The position numbers and the translations under genes were made by a program. Shown piece by piece: positions 1 through 10,838 of a DNA stretch of 64,000 nucleotides (positions within the stretch are counted from its first letter, which is position 1; the number at the start of each line of letters is the position of its first letter). A model generated the notes under the pieces. That model was not told where the DNA came from. It saw only the letters and a program-made list of their open reading frames with translations, and ran no database searches. The stretch is from Microbacterium sp. Marseille-Q6648 (lineage in GTDB: Bacteria; Actinomycetota; Actinomycetes; Actinomycetales; Microbacteriaceae): positions 1,240,001 to 1,304,000 of the forward strand of contig NZ_CALPBZ010000001.1 in the NCBI RefSeq assembly GCF_943181415.1, read 5' to 3'.

Positions 1-1
1 A

Positions 2-1003
2 CCGACCGGCAGCCTCACGATCGCCGTCGACCCAGACGACCCCGCACGGGGGTCGGTCCAGGTGGACTCCGCGACCGCCGCGACCGGCACCCTCGCACTC
101 GAGAACGCGGTCTTCTCCGACACCGGCACGAGCGAGCGGAAGGATGCCGCCACCGGCGTCTCCTATCCGATAGACGCGGTGCCTCCCGCACCCGGGCGGG
201 CTTTCCACGTCTCGGCGGCCGGTTCGTTCCAGACCGGCATCGCCGCCGCCGTCCGCCATTACACGACGCGAGGCGGGCAGGACACCGCAGGGCCTGCGGG
301 GCCCGGGCGGTTCCGCGTCGAAGGACGCGACGAAGTGCCCCGCCATCCGCTGTTCGCACCGACCATCACCACCCAGGCGCTCGCATCGGTCGAGCCCGGA
401 GACGCGTTCGTCGACGACGTCGTGGTCGGCGGCGACCTCGCCCACTGGCCGCGGGACGACGACGGCGCCCCGATACCGGTGACGGCCACGGCGGTGGTCT
501 ACCGCACCGACGCCGAGCCGACGCTGGTCGAGGAGGGGATCCCGGACGGCGCCCGCGCCGTCGGCTCGCTGGGTGCCACCATCGAGAACGCCGACACCGT
601 GCGGGTCACCTCGGCCTGGGCACTCGAGGAGCCCGGCTTCTACACGGCGGTCTGGACGATCCGCCGCGAAGATCAGCTCGCCGAGGTCGCCGCGCACCTT
701 CCTGCGGACTACGCATGGGTGGAGGCCTTCGGCACACCCTCGCAGATCGTCCACGTGGCCGCACCGCCGCCCGCCGAACCGGAGCCGACGCCGCAGCCCT
801 CGCCCGAGGCGCCGCCGACGCCTCAGGAGGACGTCGACGCACCGTCCGCCGCGCCCCCTCGTGAGCCCGAACTCGCCGCCACCGGCGTCGACACGGAGTC
901 GGTGCGACCGGCCGCCGGATGGGCCATCGGCCTCATGACGACAGGGGGCGCGCTCCTCGCCCTGCGCCGCGGTCGGTTCGGAGCATCCACTCCCATCGGG
1001 TAG
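2..1003 (+). CDS. LAXTG-anchored cell-surface protein, C-terminal part
   Basis: The reading frame is open from base 2, so the start of the gene lies outside the window. The visible 333 residues are an extracytoplasmic, Ala/Pro/Thr-rich polypeptide without cysteines. They end in a proline-glutamate-rich wall-spanning stretch (about [16 protein letters not shown]) and then a sorting signal: the motif LAATG, a hydrophobic segment ([15 protein letters not shown]) and a basic tail RRGRFG. LAXTG is the motif expected for actinobacterial class E sortases rather than the usual LPXTG. The likely role is a covalently anchored surface protein or adhesin-like repeat protein. I recognise no enzyme domain. 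A tRNA gene follows 17 bases after the stop. Confidence 0.75.
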   Translation, partial: PTGSLTIAVDPDDPARGSVQVDSATAATGTLALENAVFSDTGTSERKDAATGVSYPIDAVPPAPGRAFHVSAAGSFQTGIAAAVRHYTTRGGQDTAGPAGPGRFRVEGRDEVPRHPLFAPTITTQALASVEPGDAFVDDVVVGGDLAHWPRDDDGAPIPVTATAVVYRTDAEPTLVEEGIPDGARAVGSLGATIENADTVRVTSAWALEEPGFYTAVWTIRREDQLAEVAAHLPADYAWVEAFGTPSQIVHVAAPPPAEPEPTPQPSPEAPPTPQEDVDAPSAAPPREPELAATGVDTESVRPAAGWAIGLMTTGGALLALRRGRFGASTPIG

Positions 1004-1020
1004 ACTCGTCGAGTTGCCCG

Positions 1021-1094
<74 letters not shown>

Positions 1095-1100
1095 CAGCAG

Positions 1101-1128
1101 AGAGGCTCCGCCGCAAGGCGGAGCCTCT
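1101..1128 (+). terminator. hairpin terminator after tRNA-Pro
   Basis: Perfect 12-bp stem (1101-1112 with 1117-1128) closed by a GCAA tetraloop, seven bases after the tRNA. There is no clear T-tract, which is common for high-GC actinobacterial terminators. It could also protect or process the tRNA 3' end. Confidence 0.7.
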
Positions 1129-1160
1129 CGCGCATCCGGACCGCACGCGTGAGGGAGACC

Positions 1161-1934
1161 GTGAACGCCACCACCCCGCCCCGTCTCGTCGCCTTCGACC
1201 TGGATGACACGCTCGCGCCTTCCAAGAGCGCGATCGACCCGCGCATCGGGGATCTGCTGATCGGTCTGGCGCAGCGGGTCGAAGTGGCGATCATCTCCGG
1301 TGGCCAGCTCGCGCAGTTCACCGCGCAGGTCGTGGACCGTCTGCCCGAGACCGATCCGGCAGTCCTCGAGCGGGTGCACCTCCTGCCCACCTGCGGCACC
1401 CAGTACTACCGGATCTCCGCCCACGGCATCCGCACCGTGTACGCCCACTCCCTCACCGACGACCAGAAGTCCCGCGCTCTCGCCGCCGTCGAGGAAGAGG
1501 CGCGGCGCCTCGGCTACTGGGAGTCCGAGACGTGGGGCGACATCCTCGAGGACCGCGGGTCGCAGATCACCTTCTCCGCCCTCGGCCAGCGGGCCCCGCT
1601 GCAGGCGAAGACCGCGTGGGATCCCTCGGGCTCGAAGAAGAACGAGCTGCGTGCCGCGGTGGCCGCACGTCTTCCCGATCTCGAGGTCCGCTCCGGCGGC
1701 TCGACGTCCGTGGACATCACCCACAGGGGCATCGACAAGGCCTACGGCATGGGTCGGCTGTCAGAGCAGACCGGCATCCCTCTCGATGACATGCTTTTCG
1801 TCGGAGACCGCCTCGACCCGGACGGCAACGACTATCCCGTTCTCGCGATGGGCGTGGCGTGTCAGGCGGTGGACGGCTGGGAAGACACCGCCGTCTTCCT
1901 CGAGGCCCTCATCCCCTCGCTGCCCGCCCGCTGA
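1161..1934 (+). CDS. HAD-IIB hydrolase, phosphomannomutase-like
   Basis: A 257-residue cytoplasmic phosphatase or phosphomutase of the haloacid dehalogenase superfamily. Motif I is FDLDDTLAPSKSAI near the N-terminus, with the nucleophile Asp and D+2 Asp. Motif II is IISGG. The motif GGSTSVDITHRGIDKAYG and the metal-binding FVGDRLDPDGNDY lie near the C-terminus. The order and spacing resemble eukaryotic-type phosphomannomutases and sucrose-phosphatase-like IIB enzymes. Substrate cannot be read from sequence. GTG at 1161 is preferred over the in-frame GTG at 1149 because GAGGGAG sits just upstream of it. The gene converges with the lldD-like gene across a shared hairpin. Confidence 0.8.
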   Translation: MNATTPPRLVAFDLDDTLAPSKSAIDPRIGDLLIGLAQRVEVAIISGGQLAQFTAQVVDRLPETDPAVLERVHLLPTCGTQYYRISAHGIRTVYAHSLTDDQKSRALAAVEEEARRLGYWESETWGDILEDRGSQITFSALGQRAPLQAKTAWDPSGSKKNELRAAVAARLPDLEVRSGGSTSVDITHRGIDKAYGMGRLSEQTGIPLDDMLFVGDRLDPDGNDYPVLAMGVACQAVDGWEDTAVFLEALIPSLPAR

Positions 1935-1953
1935 TCCTCGCGGACGGGCAGCG
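1918..1953. terminator. bidirectional hairpin between convergent genes
   Basis: Arms 1918-1931 and 1940-1953 pair over 14 positions with one mismatch. The 8-base loop contains the HAD gene's stop codon (1932-1934). It lies between two converging genes and would serve both strands. No T-run is present. Confidence 0.65.
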
Positions 1954-1962
1954 GGGTGACGC

Positions 1963-3261
1963 TCATCGTTTGACGGATGCCGCGGCGGGCGCCGTCTTGC
2001 TGCGAGCCGGAGCGCGACGGGCGGACGGCTGGGCGACCGGCACGAGACGCTGCAGCTGCGTGACGTGCTTGGGCTCGAGCTCTGCCAGCGTCGACACGCC
2101 GAGCAGCTTCATCGTGCGCTCGATCTCGGTGCGGAGGATCTCGATCATGCGGTCCACGCCCTCGCGGCCGCCGGCCATGAGTCCGTACAGGTAGGCGCGA
2201 CCGACGAGCGTGAACTTCGCACCGAGGGCGACCGAGGCGACGATGTCCGCGCCGTTCATGATGCCGGTGTCGATCATGACCGTGGCGTCCTTGCCGACCT
2301 CGCGGACGACCTGCGGCAGCAGGTGGAACGGGATCGGAGCGCGGTCGAGCTGACGGCCGCCGTGGTTGGACAGCACGATGCCGTCCACGCCCAGGTCGAC
2401 GAGCTTGACGGAGTCCTCGACGTTCTGCACGCCCTTGACGACGATCTTGCCGGGCCAGATGCCGCGGATGATCTCGAGGTCCTCGTAGCTGATCGTCGGG
2501 TCCATCGCCGAGTTGAGGAGCTCCCCCACCGTGCCGCCGGTGGTCGACAGCGACGCGAACTCGAGCTTCGGGGTCGTCAGGAAGTCGATCCACCACCAGG
2601 GGCGCGGGATCGCGTTGATGATGGTGCCGATCGTCAGCTGGGGAGGGATGGCGAACCCGTTGCGCTTGTCACGCAGTCTCGCACCGGCGACCGGCGTGTC
2701 GACGGTGAACATGAGGGTGTCGAATCCCGCCTCTGCCGCACGCGTGGCCAGGCCGTACGAGATGTCACGGTCGCGCATGACGTACAGCTGGAACCAGTTG
2801 CGGCCGTTCGGGTTCGCGGCCTTGACGTCCTCGATCGACGTGGTGCCGAGGGTCGACAGCGTGAACGGGATGCCGGCGGCGCCGGCGGCCGAGGCCCCCG
2901 CGCTCTCGCCCTCGGTCTGCATGAGACGCGTGAATCCGGTCGGCGCGATGCCGAACGGCAGCGCGGACGGACCCCCGAGGATCTCGATCGACGTGTCCAC
3001 CGACGGCGCCGGCTTGAGGATGCCGGGGTGGAACTCGATGTCTTCGAAGGCCTGTCGCGCGCGCGCCAGCGACAGTTCCGCCTCGGCGGCGCCGTCGGTG
3101 TAGTCGAAGGCGGCCTTGGGGGTGCGGCGCTTCGCGATCGCGCGCAGGTCCGAGACCGTCAGGGCGGCGTCCAGGCGACGCTTCCTGCCGTTGAGCTCGG
3201 GCTTCTTGAACTGCATGAGCTCGAGAAGCTCGGAGGGATTGGGAAGCTGGCGGGTGACCAT
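1963..3261 (-). CDS. lldD: FMN-dependent alpha-hydroxy-acid dehydrogenase, L-lactate type
   Basis: A 432-residue member of the (S)-2-hydroxy-acid oxidase family, which oxidises L-lactate or a related hydroxyacid to the keto acid using FMN. The hallmark [10 protein letters not shown] with the catalytic His is present. So are FQLYVMRD, the FMN-binding TVDTPVAG region, IVVKGV (lysine contacting FMN) and [13 protein letters not shown]. The family usually has about 380-420 residues. ATG at 3261 is chosen over an upstream in-frame start because the family begins near here and GAAAGG precedes it. It lies 13 bases after the FadR-type regulator gene, so the two form an operon, consistent with lactate utilisation. 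The quinone-linked dehydrogenase and oxidase forms cannot be separated by eye. Confidence 0.85.
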   Translation of the reverse strand: MVTRQLPNPSELLELMQFKKPELNGRKRRLDAALTVSDLRAIAKRRTPKAAFDYTDGAAEAELSLARARQAFEDIEFHPGILKPAPSVDTSIEILGGPSALPFGIAPTGFTRLMQTEGESAGASAAGAAGIPFTLSTLGTTSIEDVKAANPNGRNWFQLYVMRDRDISYGLATRAAEAGFDTLMFTVDTPVAGARLRDKRNGFAIPPQLTIGTIINAIPRPWWWIDFLTTPKLEFASLSTTGGTVGELLNSAMDPTISYEDLEIIRGIWPGKIVVKGVQNVEDSVKLVDLGVDGIVLSNHGGRQLDRAPIPFHLLPQVVREVGKDATVMIDTGIMNGADIVASVALGAKFTLVGRAYLYGLMAGGREGVDRMIEILRTEIERTMKLLGVSTLAELEPKHVTQLQRLVPVAQPSARRAPARSKTAPAAASVKR

Positions 3262-3274
3262 CGGATGCCTTTCG

Positions 3275-3994
3275 TCAGGAGTGCGCACGGGACAGACCCG
3301 CGTGTGCGTAGTAGCCGGTGATGTGGGCGGAGACCAGGGACGCCGCGCGGGCGGCATCCCCCGCATCGACCGCCGCGAGGATCGCGCGATGCTCGTCGCG
3401 CAGCCGCGAGACCGTGGCGTCCCAGTCGGGGATGCGCTCCGCGCCGGTGAGGACGTAGGACTCGATCGCGCTGCGCAGGCCGGCCATCATCGCGGCGATG
3501 ACGACGTTGCCCGACGCGTCCGCGAGCGAGAGATGGAGCTGCGCGTCGAGGGCGAGAAATTCGTCGGCGGTGAGGTCGTCCGCCTCCATCGCCGTGATGA
3601 TCGCGCGGGTCTGCTGCACATCGCGGTCCGGATCTGCGGCGAGCGCCTCGACGACGGCGGCTTCGAGGACCAGGCGGGTCGCGACCACATCGTCGATGGG
3701 AAAGCCCTGCGCGGCGACCTGGAGCCTCAGGAGCGCGGACATCCCGCCACGAGGCGTGGCGATGATGATCGCCCCGGCGTTGGGGCCCGAACCGGTGGAC
3801 GTGCGGATGAGACCCATGACCTCGAGCACGCGCAGCGCCTCGCGGACGCTCGAGCGCCCGACGCCGAGCGCGCTCGACAGGTCACGCTCGCCAGGCAGGC
3901 GGTCGCCGGGCGCGAGTCGGCCCTCGAGAAGGTCACCTTCGATCTTCTCGAGCACCGTGCGCCACGCACGTGGCGTCGGAGTGGATGCGGTCAT
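3275..3994 (-). CDS. lldR: GntR/FadR-family regulator (LldR-like)
   Basis: A 239-residue repressor. An N-terminal winged helix occupies about residues 10-75, with the GntR signature [29 protein letters not shown]. An all-helical FadR C-terminal (FCD) domain follows, with metal/effector-type residues around [14 protein letters not shown] and the final ISGYYAH-like histidines ([10 protein letters not shown]). It is first in an operon with the lactate-dehydrogenase-type gene. Two FadR-class operators lie directly upstream, so autoregulation and control of lldD are likely, with lactate as the probable effector (inference). AGGGAG just upstream supports ATG at 3994. Confidence 0.88.
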   Translation of the reverse strand: MTASTPTPRAWRTVLEKIEGDLLEGRLAPGDRLPGERDLSSALGVGRSSVREALRVLEVMGLIRTSTGSGPNAGAIIIATPRGGMSALLRLQVAAQGFPIDDVVATRLVLEAAVVEALAADPDRDVQQTRAIITAMEADDLTADEFLALDAQLHLSLADASGNVVIAAMMAGLRSAIESYVLTGAERIPDWDATVSRLRDEHRAILAAVDAGDAARAASLVSAHITGYYAHAGLSRAHS

Positions 3995-4005
3995 TGCTCT
4001 CCCTG

Positions 4006-4042
4006 ATGGTCAGACCACATTTACCAGATGTGGTCTGACCAT
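4006..4042. promoter_or_regulatory. paired FadR-type operator upstream of lldR-lldD
   Basis: A perfect 15-bp inverted repeat (4006-4020 with 4028-4042) separated by 7 bases. Each arm contains its own palindromic TGGT-N3-ACCA box (TGGTCAGACCA at 4007-4017 and TGGTCTGACCA at 4031-4041). TGGT-N3-ACCA is the known FadR/GntR-subfamily operator. The pair sits 12 bases before the lldR start codon, overlapping its expected 5' leader. Confidence 0.85.
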
Positions 4043-4053
4043 GCAAGGATGAG

Positions 4054-4707
4054 TCAGCCCAAGGCGCCGCGCGACTCCCTCAGATAGCAGTCGGCGCACA
4101 TCGACTCGTATGTGACCCGGTCGCTGGAGAGCTCGTCGATCGCCACCTGATCGCCGTCGAAGACGAACCGCCCTCCCACCAGCCGGGCGTTGAAGAGCGC
4201 CTTGGCGCCGCAGCGGCAGATCGTCTTCAGTTCCTCGAGGCTGTGCGCGAGCTCGAGCAGGCGGCGCGAGCCGGGGAACGCCTGCGTCTGGAAGTCGGTG
4301 CGGATGCCGTATGCCAGAACCGGAATGCCGTCGAGCACGACGATGCGCAGCAGATCGTCGACCTGCGCCGGTGTGAGGAACTGCGCCTCGTCGAGGAGGA
4401 AGCACGCGACGTCGGGAGCGGCGCCGGTCGCCGACGACTCGGGGATGAGCGCCTCCTCGGCGTGCTCTCGCACGCGGGCGCGATGCTCGGCGAAGAGGGC
4501 GCGCAGGTCGTCGTGCGGACCGATCAGGAAGTCCACCTTGCGCTTGACGCCGAGGCGGCTGTCGATCTGATCCGCGCCCTTGGTGTCGATCTCGGGCTTG
4601 GCAAGCAGGACGTGCTGCCCGCGCTCCTCGTAGTTGTACGCAGCCTGCAGCAGGGAGGTCGACTTGCCGGAGTTCATCGCGCCGTAGCGGAAGTACAGTT
4701 TGGCCAC
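4054..4707 (-). CDS. tdk: thymidine kinase, type II
   Basis: A 217-residue cytoplasmic salvage enzyme that phosphorylates thymidine to dTMP. The P-loop GAMNSGKS is at residues 9-16 and the DEAQF motif (LLDEAQFL) carries the catalytic Glu. The lasso/zinc site is built from CRCG and CADC near the C-terminus. Length is typical. It is the last gene in a leftward run after malate:quinone oxidoreductase (35-base gap). There is no pathway link to its neighbours. Confidence 0.95.
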   Translation of the reverse strand: MAKLYFRYGAMNSGKSTSLLQAAYNYEERGQHVLLAKPEIDTKGADQIDSRLGVKRKVDFLIGPHDDLRALFAEHRARVREHAEEALIPESSATGAAPDVACFLLDEAQFLTPAQVDDLLRIVVLDGIPVLAYGIRTDFQTQAFPGSRRLLELAHSLEELKTICRCGAKALFNARLVGGRFVFDGDQVAIDELSSDRVTYESMCADCYLRESRGALG

Positions 4708-4742
4708 CCGAGGAGTCTACGGAAGCCGCGCACCCGCCCGAT

Positions 4743-6218
4743 TCACGCGGTGAGTTCGAGCCTCTCGGCCGTTTCGACGAGGGCCTGCTGCGCGGCATCC
4801 GGTCGCGGGTTGAGCGTGTCGCCGTAGCTGGGGATCAGCTCGCGCAGGCGCGGCTCCCACTCCTGGACGCGGTCGGGGAAGCACGTCTTCAGCAGACCGA
4901 GCATGATCGACACCGCCGTCGACGCGCCGGGCGATGCGCCCAACAGGCCGGCGATCGTCCCGTCGGCGCTCGTGACGACCTCGGTGCCGAACTGCAGCAC
5001 GCCGCCCTTGTCGGGGTCCTTCTTCATCACCTGCGCGCGCTGGCCGGCGTTGAGGAGCTCCCAGTCCTCGTCCTTGGCCGTCGGCATGAAGGTGCGGAGG
5101 CTGTCGACCTTCTGCTTGTGCCCCTTGAGCAGTTCGCCCACGAGGTACTTGATGAGACCCGGGTTGTCGATGGCGACCTTGATCATGGGCCACAGGTTGC
5201 CCGGGCGAACCTGGGCGACGATGTCGAGCATCGAGCCGTTCTTGAGGAACTTCGGACTGAACGTCGCGAACGGTCCGAACAGCAGCGACGCTTCGCCATC
5301 GACCACCCGGGTGTCCAGGTGGGGCACCGACATCGGCGGCGCACCCACCGACGCCTGCGAGTAGACCTTCGCCTTGTGCTGCGCGACGATGGCCGGGTTG
5401 GAGGTCTTCAGCCACTGCCCGCCGATCGGGAACACCCCGTAACCGTCGATCTCGGGGATGCCGGAGCGCTGCAGCAGCTTGATGGCCCACCCGCCGGCAC
5501 CCACGAACACGAAGCGCGCGCGGATGCTGCCGGGGGTGCGGCCGATCGAGTCGCGCCAGCGCACCTCCCACGTGCCGTCGGAGCGCTTCTTGAGGCGCTT
5601 CACCTCGCGGTTGGTGATGACCTCGGCGCCCGTGGCCTCGAGGTGCGCGAACAGCTGCCGCGTGAGAGCCCCGAAGTCGACGTCAGTGCCGGCGGGCACG
5701 CGCGTGGCCGCGAACGGCTCATCCGCCTTCCGGCGCTTCTTCATGAGCAGCGGCGCCCACTGGTGGATGACCCGCGAGTCCTCGCTGTACTCGATCCCCG
5801 CGAACAGCGGCTCTTTCTTGAGCGCCTCGTAGCGCTTCTTGAGGTAGGCGACGTCCTTCTCGCCACGCACGAACGTCATGTGCGGCGTGGAGTTGATGAA
5901 GGTCGAGGGGGCGTCGAGGACGCCTTCGGCGACCAGCGACGACCAGAGCTGGCGGCTCTGCTGGAACTGCTCGTTGATCGAGATCGCCTTCGCGGGATCG
6001 ACCGATCCGTCCTTGCCCTCGGGCATGTAGTTCAGCTCGCACAGGGCGGCGTGACCGGTGCCGGCGTTGTTCCACGCGTTGGAGCTCTCGAGTGCGACGT
6101 CGCTCAGTCGTTCGTAGACGACGATCTTCCAGTCGGGCTGAAGTTCACTGATGAGGGTACCCAGGGTGGCGCTCATGATGCCGCCACCGATGAGTACGAC
6201 GTCGACGGGTTCTGTCAC
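4743..6218 (-). CDS. mqo: malate:quinone oxidoreductase
   Basis: A 491-residue peripheral membrane flavoprotein that oxidises malate to oxaloacetate and passes electrons to the quinone pool. The N-terminal FAD-binding motif is VVLIGGGIMSATLG. The family-specific stretches ESSNAWNNAGTGHAALCELNY and GASPGASTAVSIML near the C-terminus are present. Length matches the family (about 490-500). It follows asd by 9 bases and may be co-transcribed with lysC-asd, which supplies aspartate-derived amino acids from the same oxaloacetate node (inference). Confidence 0.95.
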   Translation of the reverse strand: MTEPVDVVLIGGGIMSATLGTLISELQPDWKIVVYERLSDVALESSNAWNNAGTGHAALCELNYMPEGKDGSVDPAKAISINEQFQQSRQLWSSLVAEGVLDAPSTFINSTPHMTFVRGEKDVAYLKKRYEALKKEPLFAGIEYSEDSRVIHQWAPLLMKKRRKADEPFAATRVPAGTDVDFGALTRQLFAHLEATGAEVITNREVKRLKKRSDGTWEVRWRDSIGRTPGSIRARFVFVGAGGWAIKLLQRSGIPEIDGYGVFPIGGQWLKTSNPAIVAQHKAKVYSQASVGAPPMSVPHLDTRVVDGEASLLFGPFATFSPKFLKNGSMLDIVAQVRPGNLWPMIKVAIDNPGLIKYLVGELLKGHKQKVDSLRTFMPTAKDEDWELLNAGQRAQVMKKDPDKGGVLQFGTEVVTSADGTIAGLLGASPGASTAVSIMLGLLKTCFPDRVQEWEPRLRELIPSYGDTLNPRPDAAQQALVETAERLELTA

Positions 6219-6227
6219 CCACCCATC

Positions 6228-7361
<1,134 letters not shown>

Positions 7362-8645
7362 TCAGCGGCCGGTGCCGGCGTACACGGTGGCATCGATGTC
7401 GCCGTCGAGCCCGTAGGCGGTGTGCACGACGCGTGCGGCCTCGGCAAGGTCGTCACCGCGGACGACGACCGAGATGCGGATCTCCGACGTCGAGATCATC
7501 TCGATGTTGATGCCGGCGATGCTGAGCGCCTCGAAGAGCGTCGCCGAGACACCCGAGTGGGTGCGCATGCCGGCACCCACGACCGAGAGCTTGCCGACCT
7601 GGTCGTCGTGGACCAGGTTGTCGAAGCCGATCTCGGACTGGTCGGCGCTGAGCGCCTTCAGCGCGATCGCCGCGTCGCCCTTGGGGAGGGTGAACGAGAT
7701 GTCGGTGCGGCCGGTGGCCGCCGCCGAGACGTTCTGCACGATCATGTCGACGTTCGCGCCGGACTTCGCGACGATCTTGAAGATCTCGGCGGCCTTGCCG
7801 GGTACATCGGGCACCCCGATGATGGTGATCTTGGCCTGGCCAAGGTCGGTCGCGACGCCCGCGACGATCGGCTCTTCCATCTCTTCTTCCTCACCGTTGG
7901 GACGGGTCTGTCCGGGGCCGAGCACCCAGGTGCCCTCGCCCGAGCTGAACGTGGAGCGTGCATGGATCAGCACGCCATGACGCCGGGCGTACTCCACCGC
8001 ACGGATGTAGAGAACCTTCGCGCCGTTCGCGGCGAGTTCGAGCATCTCTTCCGAGCCGACGACGGAGAGCTTGCGCGCCTTGGGGACGACGCGCGGGTCG
8101 GCGGTGAAGATGCCGTCGACGTCGCTGTAGATCTCGCACACGTCGGCCTGGAGCGCTGCCGCCAGCGCGACCGCGGTGGTGTCGGAACCGCCGCGCCCGA
8201 GCGTCGTGATGTCGCGGGTGTCGCGGTTGAAGCCCTGGAAACCGGCGACGATCACGATCGCGCCTTCGTCGAGCGCCTCGCGCAGACGGATGGGGGTCAC
8301 ATCGACGATACGGGCGGAGCCGTGGTCGGCGGTGGTGATCATGCCCGCCTGGCTGCCGGTGAAGGACCGGGCCTCGAAGCCCATGGAGTGGATGGCCATC
8401 GCGAGCAGCGCCATCGAGATGCGCTCTCCGCTGGAGAGGAGCATGTCGAGTTCGCGCGGTGCGGGGATCGGCGCGACCTGACCGGCGAGGTCGAGCAGCT
8501 CGTCCGTGGTGTCACCCATCGCGCTGACGGCCACGACGACGTCATGGCCGGCGCGGCGGGTGTCGACGATCCGCTTGGCGACGCGCTTGATGCTCTCTGC
8601 GTCGGCGACGGACGACCCGCCGTATTTCTGGACGATCAGCGCCAC
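7362..8645 (-). CDS. lysC: aspartokinase
   Basis: A 427-residue kinase phosphorylating aspartate, the first step of the aspartate family. The N-terminal VQKYGGSSV motif binds ATP and aspartate. [16 protein letters not shown] lies in the kinase domain. Two C-terminal ACT domains provide allosteric control by lysine/threonine. The GTG at 8645 is chosen because the conserved ALIVQKYGG begins here and GGGAG lies seven bases upstream, whereas a longer in-frame extension looks non-coding. The family often also makes the ACT-domain beta subunit from an internal start. It is divergent from the amino-acid exporter. Confidence 0.95.
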   Translation of the reverse strand: MALIVQKYGGSSVADAESIKRVAKRIVDTRRAGHDVVVAVSAMGDTTDELLDLAGQVAPIPAPRELDMLLSSGERISMALLAMAIHSMGFEARSFTGSQAGMITTADHGSARIVDVTPIRLREALDEGAIVIVAGFQGFNRDTRDITTLGRGGSDTTAVALAAALQADVCEIYSDVDGIFTADPRVVPKARKLSVVGSEEMLELAANGAKVLYIRAVEYARRHGVLIHARSTFSSGEGTWVLGPGQTRPNGEEEEMEEPIVAGVATDLGQAKITIIGVPDVPGKAAEIFKIVAKSGANVDMIVQNVSAAATGRTDISFTLPKGDAAIALKALSADQSEIGFDNLVHDDQVGKLSVVGAGMRTHSGVSATLFEALSIAGINIEMISTSEIRISVVVRGDDLAEAARVVHTAYGLDGDIDATVYAGTGR

Positions 8646-8823
8646 GATGAGACTCCCGAAGTGCCCGGGCGGGCACGCGTGTGGTGACGGGCGGGCGACC
8701 GGATGCCGCACCCATCGGTACATCTTACGGATGCGGTCATGCGGGGCCGGCCATGTGACGCCCCGGGACGGCGGGCCGAGCCCGCGTCGATCCCGCCCCG
8801 CGACCGGCCGTGGCTACGATCGG

Positions 8824-10221
8824 ATGATGGGACCCCGTCGACGAAGACTCCTCGGTTCGCTCGGGAGTCTCGTGCAGGTGGGCTCGCCCGGCGACGAGAC
8901 ACGAGCGCTGCTCGTCGTCGACGACGCTCTGGCCACCCGCATCCTGGATCTCGCGGTGCGCATCGGCGAGACGATGCTGGTCACCGGCGCCTCGGCGAGC
9001 GAGGTGACCCTCACGATCGTGCGGGTCGCCGGGTCGTACGGCCTGGACCCGGTGCACGTGGACGTCACCTACAACTCCATCACGGCGGCGCATCACCACA
9101 GCGGTGCGGCACGTCCGATCACCCTCATGCGGGTCGTGCGCGGCTCGGTCCCCGATCACGACAAGCTGCAGCGGATCCAGGCGCTGGTCGCCGAGGTGGG
9201 TGCCGGGATGGAGCTCGGCGAGGCGGTCGAGCGCTACCGTGAGATCCGCCGCCGACCGTTCCGGTACCGGCCCCTCGTGGTCATCTCTGCCCAGGCGCTG
9301 CTGGCGGTCGGAGTCGCGGTCATGTACGGCGGCACGTGGCTGGTCATCCTGCTCGCCTTCCTCGGGGCGGGTGGCGCCGCACTCACGCAGTTCGGACTGG
9401 GCCGTGCGCGGGTGCCGTACTTCTTCAGCCAGATCGCCGGCGCGTTCGTGCTCACCATGGTGGCCGCGGCGTCACCGCTGCTGGCCGCCACAGGGTGGGA
9501 GCCGGCGCAGGGGCTGCGGCCGTCGCTCATCGTCGCCTCGGGCATCGTGCTCATGCTCGCCGGGCTGACTGTCGTCGGGGCCGCACAGGACGCGATCGAC
9601 GGGTTCGCCCTGACGGCGACGGGTCGGATCCTCGAGCTGATGACGCACACGCTGGGTGTCGTCCTCGGCATCCTCGCGGGCCTCGAGACGGCCCGGGTGC
9701 TGGGGGTGGGGATGGATCCGCCCGACGACGCGCTCCCGTTCGGCCCGATACCGCTGCAACTGCTCGGCGCCGTGCTGATCGCGATCTCGGTGGCCGTGTT
9801 CAACGGCGCCGGCGGTCGCATCGTCGCGGTGAGCGCGACGCTCAGCCTCGTCGCCTGGGTCGGTTACCTGGCGACCACGGCTGTCGGCTTCGATGTGGCC
9901 GCGGCCAGCGGCGCCGGCGCGCTGCTCGGCAGCTTCGTGGGCATCGTCCTCGCCCACCGCCTGCACGTGCCATCGGTGGCGATCACCATCGCCGCCATCC
10001 TGCCCATGGTGCCCGGTGCCGCCGTCTTCCGCGGGCTGCTGAGCGTCGTGGCCGCCGACGGGTCCCCCGCGGTGCTGCTGGACGGATTCGGCACGCTCGT
10101 CAGCGCCGCCATCATCGGCATCAGTCTCGCCGTGGGGGCGTCACTGGGCATCTACCTCGGGCAGCCGGTGCGCTCCACTCTCGGCTCGGTGGTGCGCACG
10201 CGAGCGCGCGTCCGCCGCTGA
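8824..10221 (+). CDS. thrE: threonine/serine exporter family membrane protein
   Basis: A 465-residue integral membrane protein of the ThrE family. The N-terminal DUF1212-type region includes the conserved ETMLVTGASASEVT and VTYNSI, followed by about ten predicted hydrophobic helices (for example LVVISAQALLAVGVAVMYG and LVILLAFLGAGGAALT). The C-terminal half matches the DUF3815-like part. It exports threonine and serine in corynebacteria. Position opposite lysC-asd suits overflow control of aspartate-family amino acids. Adjacent ATGs at 8824 and 8827 are both possible. Confidence 0.88.
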   Translation: MMGPRRRRLLGSLGSLVQVGSPGDETRALLVVDDALATRILDLAVRIGETMLVTGASASEVTLTIVRVAGSYGLDPVHVDVTYNSITAAHHHSGAARPITLMRVVRGSVPDHDKLQRIQALVAEVGAGMELGEAVERYREIRRRPFRYRPLVVISAQALLAVGVAVMYGGTWLVILLAFLGAGGAALTQFGLGRARVPYFFSQIAGAFVLTMVAAASPLLAATGWEPAQGLRPSLIVASGIVLMLAGLTVVGAAQDAIDGFALTATGRILELMTHTLGVVLGILAGLETARVLGVGMDPPDDALPFGPIPLQLLGAVLIAISVAVFNGAGGRIVAVSATLSLVAWVGYLATTAVGFDVAAASGAGALLGSFVGIVLAHRLHVPSVAITIAAILPMVPGAAVFRGLLSVVAADGSPAVLLDGFGTLVSAAIIGISLAVGASLGIYLGQPVRSTLGSVVRTRARVRR

Positions 10222-10241
10222 CGAGACGCGATCTCCGCAGC

Positions 10242-10835
10242 TCAGACCGACCGGCGGCCCTCGAAGGCGCGGCCGAGGGTGACCTCGTCGGCGTATTCCA
10301 GGTCGCCGCCCACCGGCAGTCCGGAGGCGAGGCGCGTGACGGCGATCTCCAGAGTGTGCAGCAGTCGGCTGAGATATGTCGCCGTGGCCTCGCCTTCGAG
10401 GTTGGGGTTGGTGGCGATGATGACCTCCTGCACGGTGCCGTCGGCCAGTCGCTGCATCAGCTGGGTGATGCGCAGGTCGTCGGGGCCGACGCCCGCGATC
10501 GGGCTGATCGCTCCGCCGAGCACGTGGTACAGGCCGCGGAACTCGCGCGTGCGCTCGATCGCCGCGACGTCCTTGGCATCCTCCACGACGCAGATCAGCG
10601 CGGGATTGCGTCGCGGGTCGCGGCAGATGCCGCAGCGCTCCTGCTCGCTGACGTTGCCGCAGATGTCGCAGAAGCGCACCTTGTCGCGCACGTCGCGCAG
10701 CAGCTCCGCAAGGTGCGACACGTCGAAGTTCGGGGTCTGCAGGATGTGGAACGTGATGCGCTGGGCCGACTTGGGTCCGATGCCGGGAAGGCGTCCGAAC
10801 TCGTCGATCAGGTCTTGGACGATGCCGTCGTACAT
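10242..10835 (-). CDS. recR: recombination mediator RecR
   Basis: A 197-residue DNA-repair protein that acts with RecF/RecO in loading RecA. An N-terminal helix-hairpin-helix ([17 protein letters not shown]) is followed by a C4 zinc finger ([18 protein letters not shown]) and a Toprim domain with [13 protein letters not shown] and a C-terminal [12 protein letters not shown]. It begins 3 bases after the dnaX stop, the conserved dnaX-recR arrangement. Confidence 0.97.
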   Translation of the reverse strand: MYDGIVQDLIDEFGRLPGIGPKSAQRITFHILQTPNFDVSHLAELLRDVRDKVRFCDICGNVSEQERCGICRDPRRNPALICVVEDAKDVAAIERTREFRGLYHVLGGAISPIAGVGPDDLRITQLMQRLADGTVQEVIIATNPNLEGEATATYLSRLLHTLEIAVTRLASGLPVGGDLEYADEVTLGRAFEGRRSV

Positions 10836-10838
10836 GGC

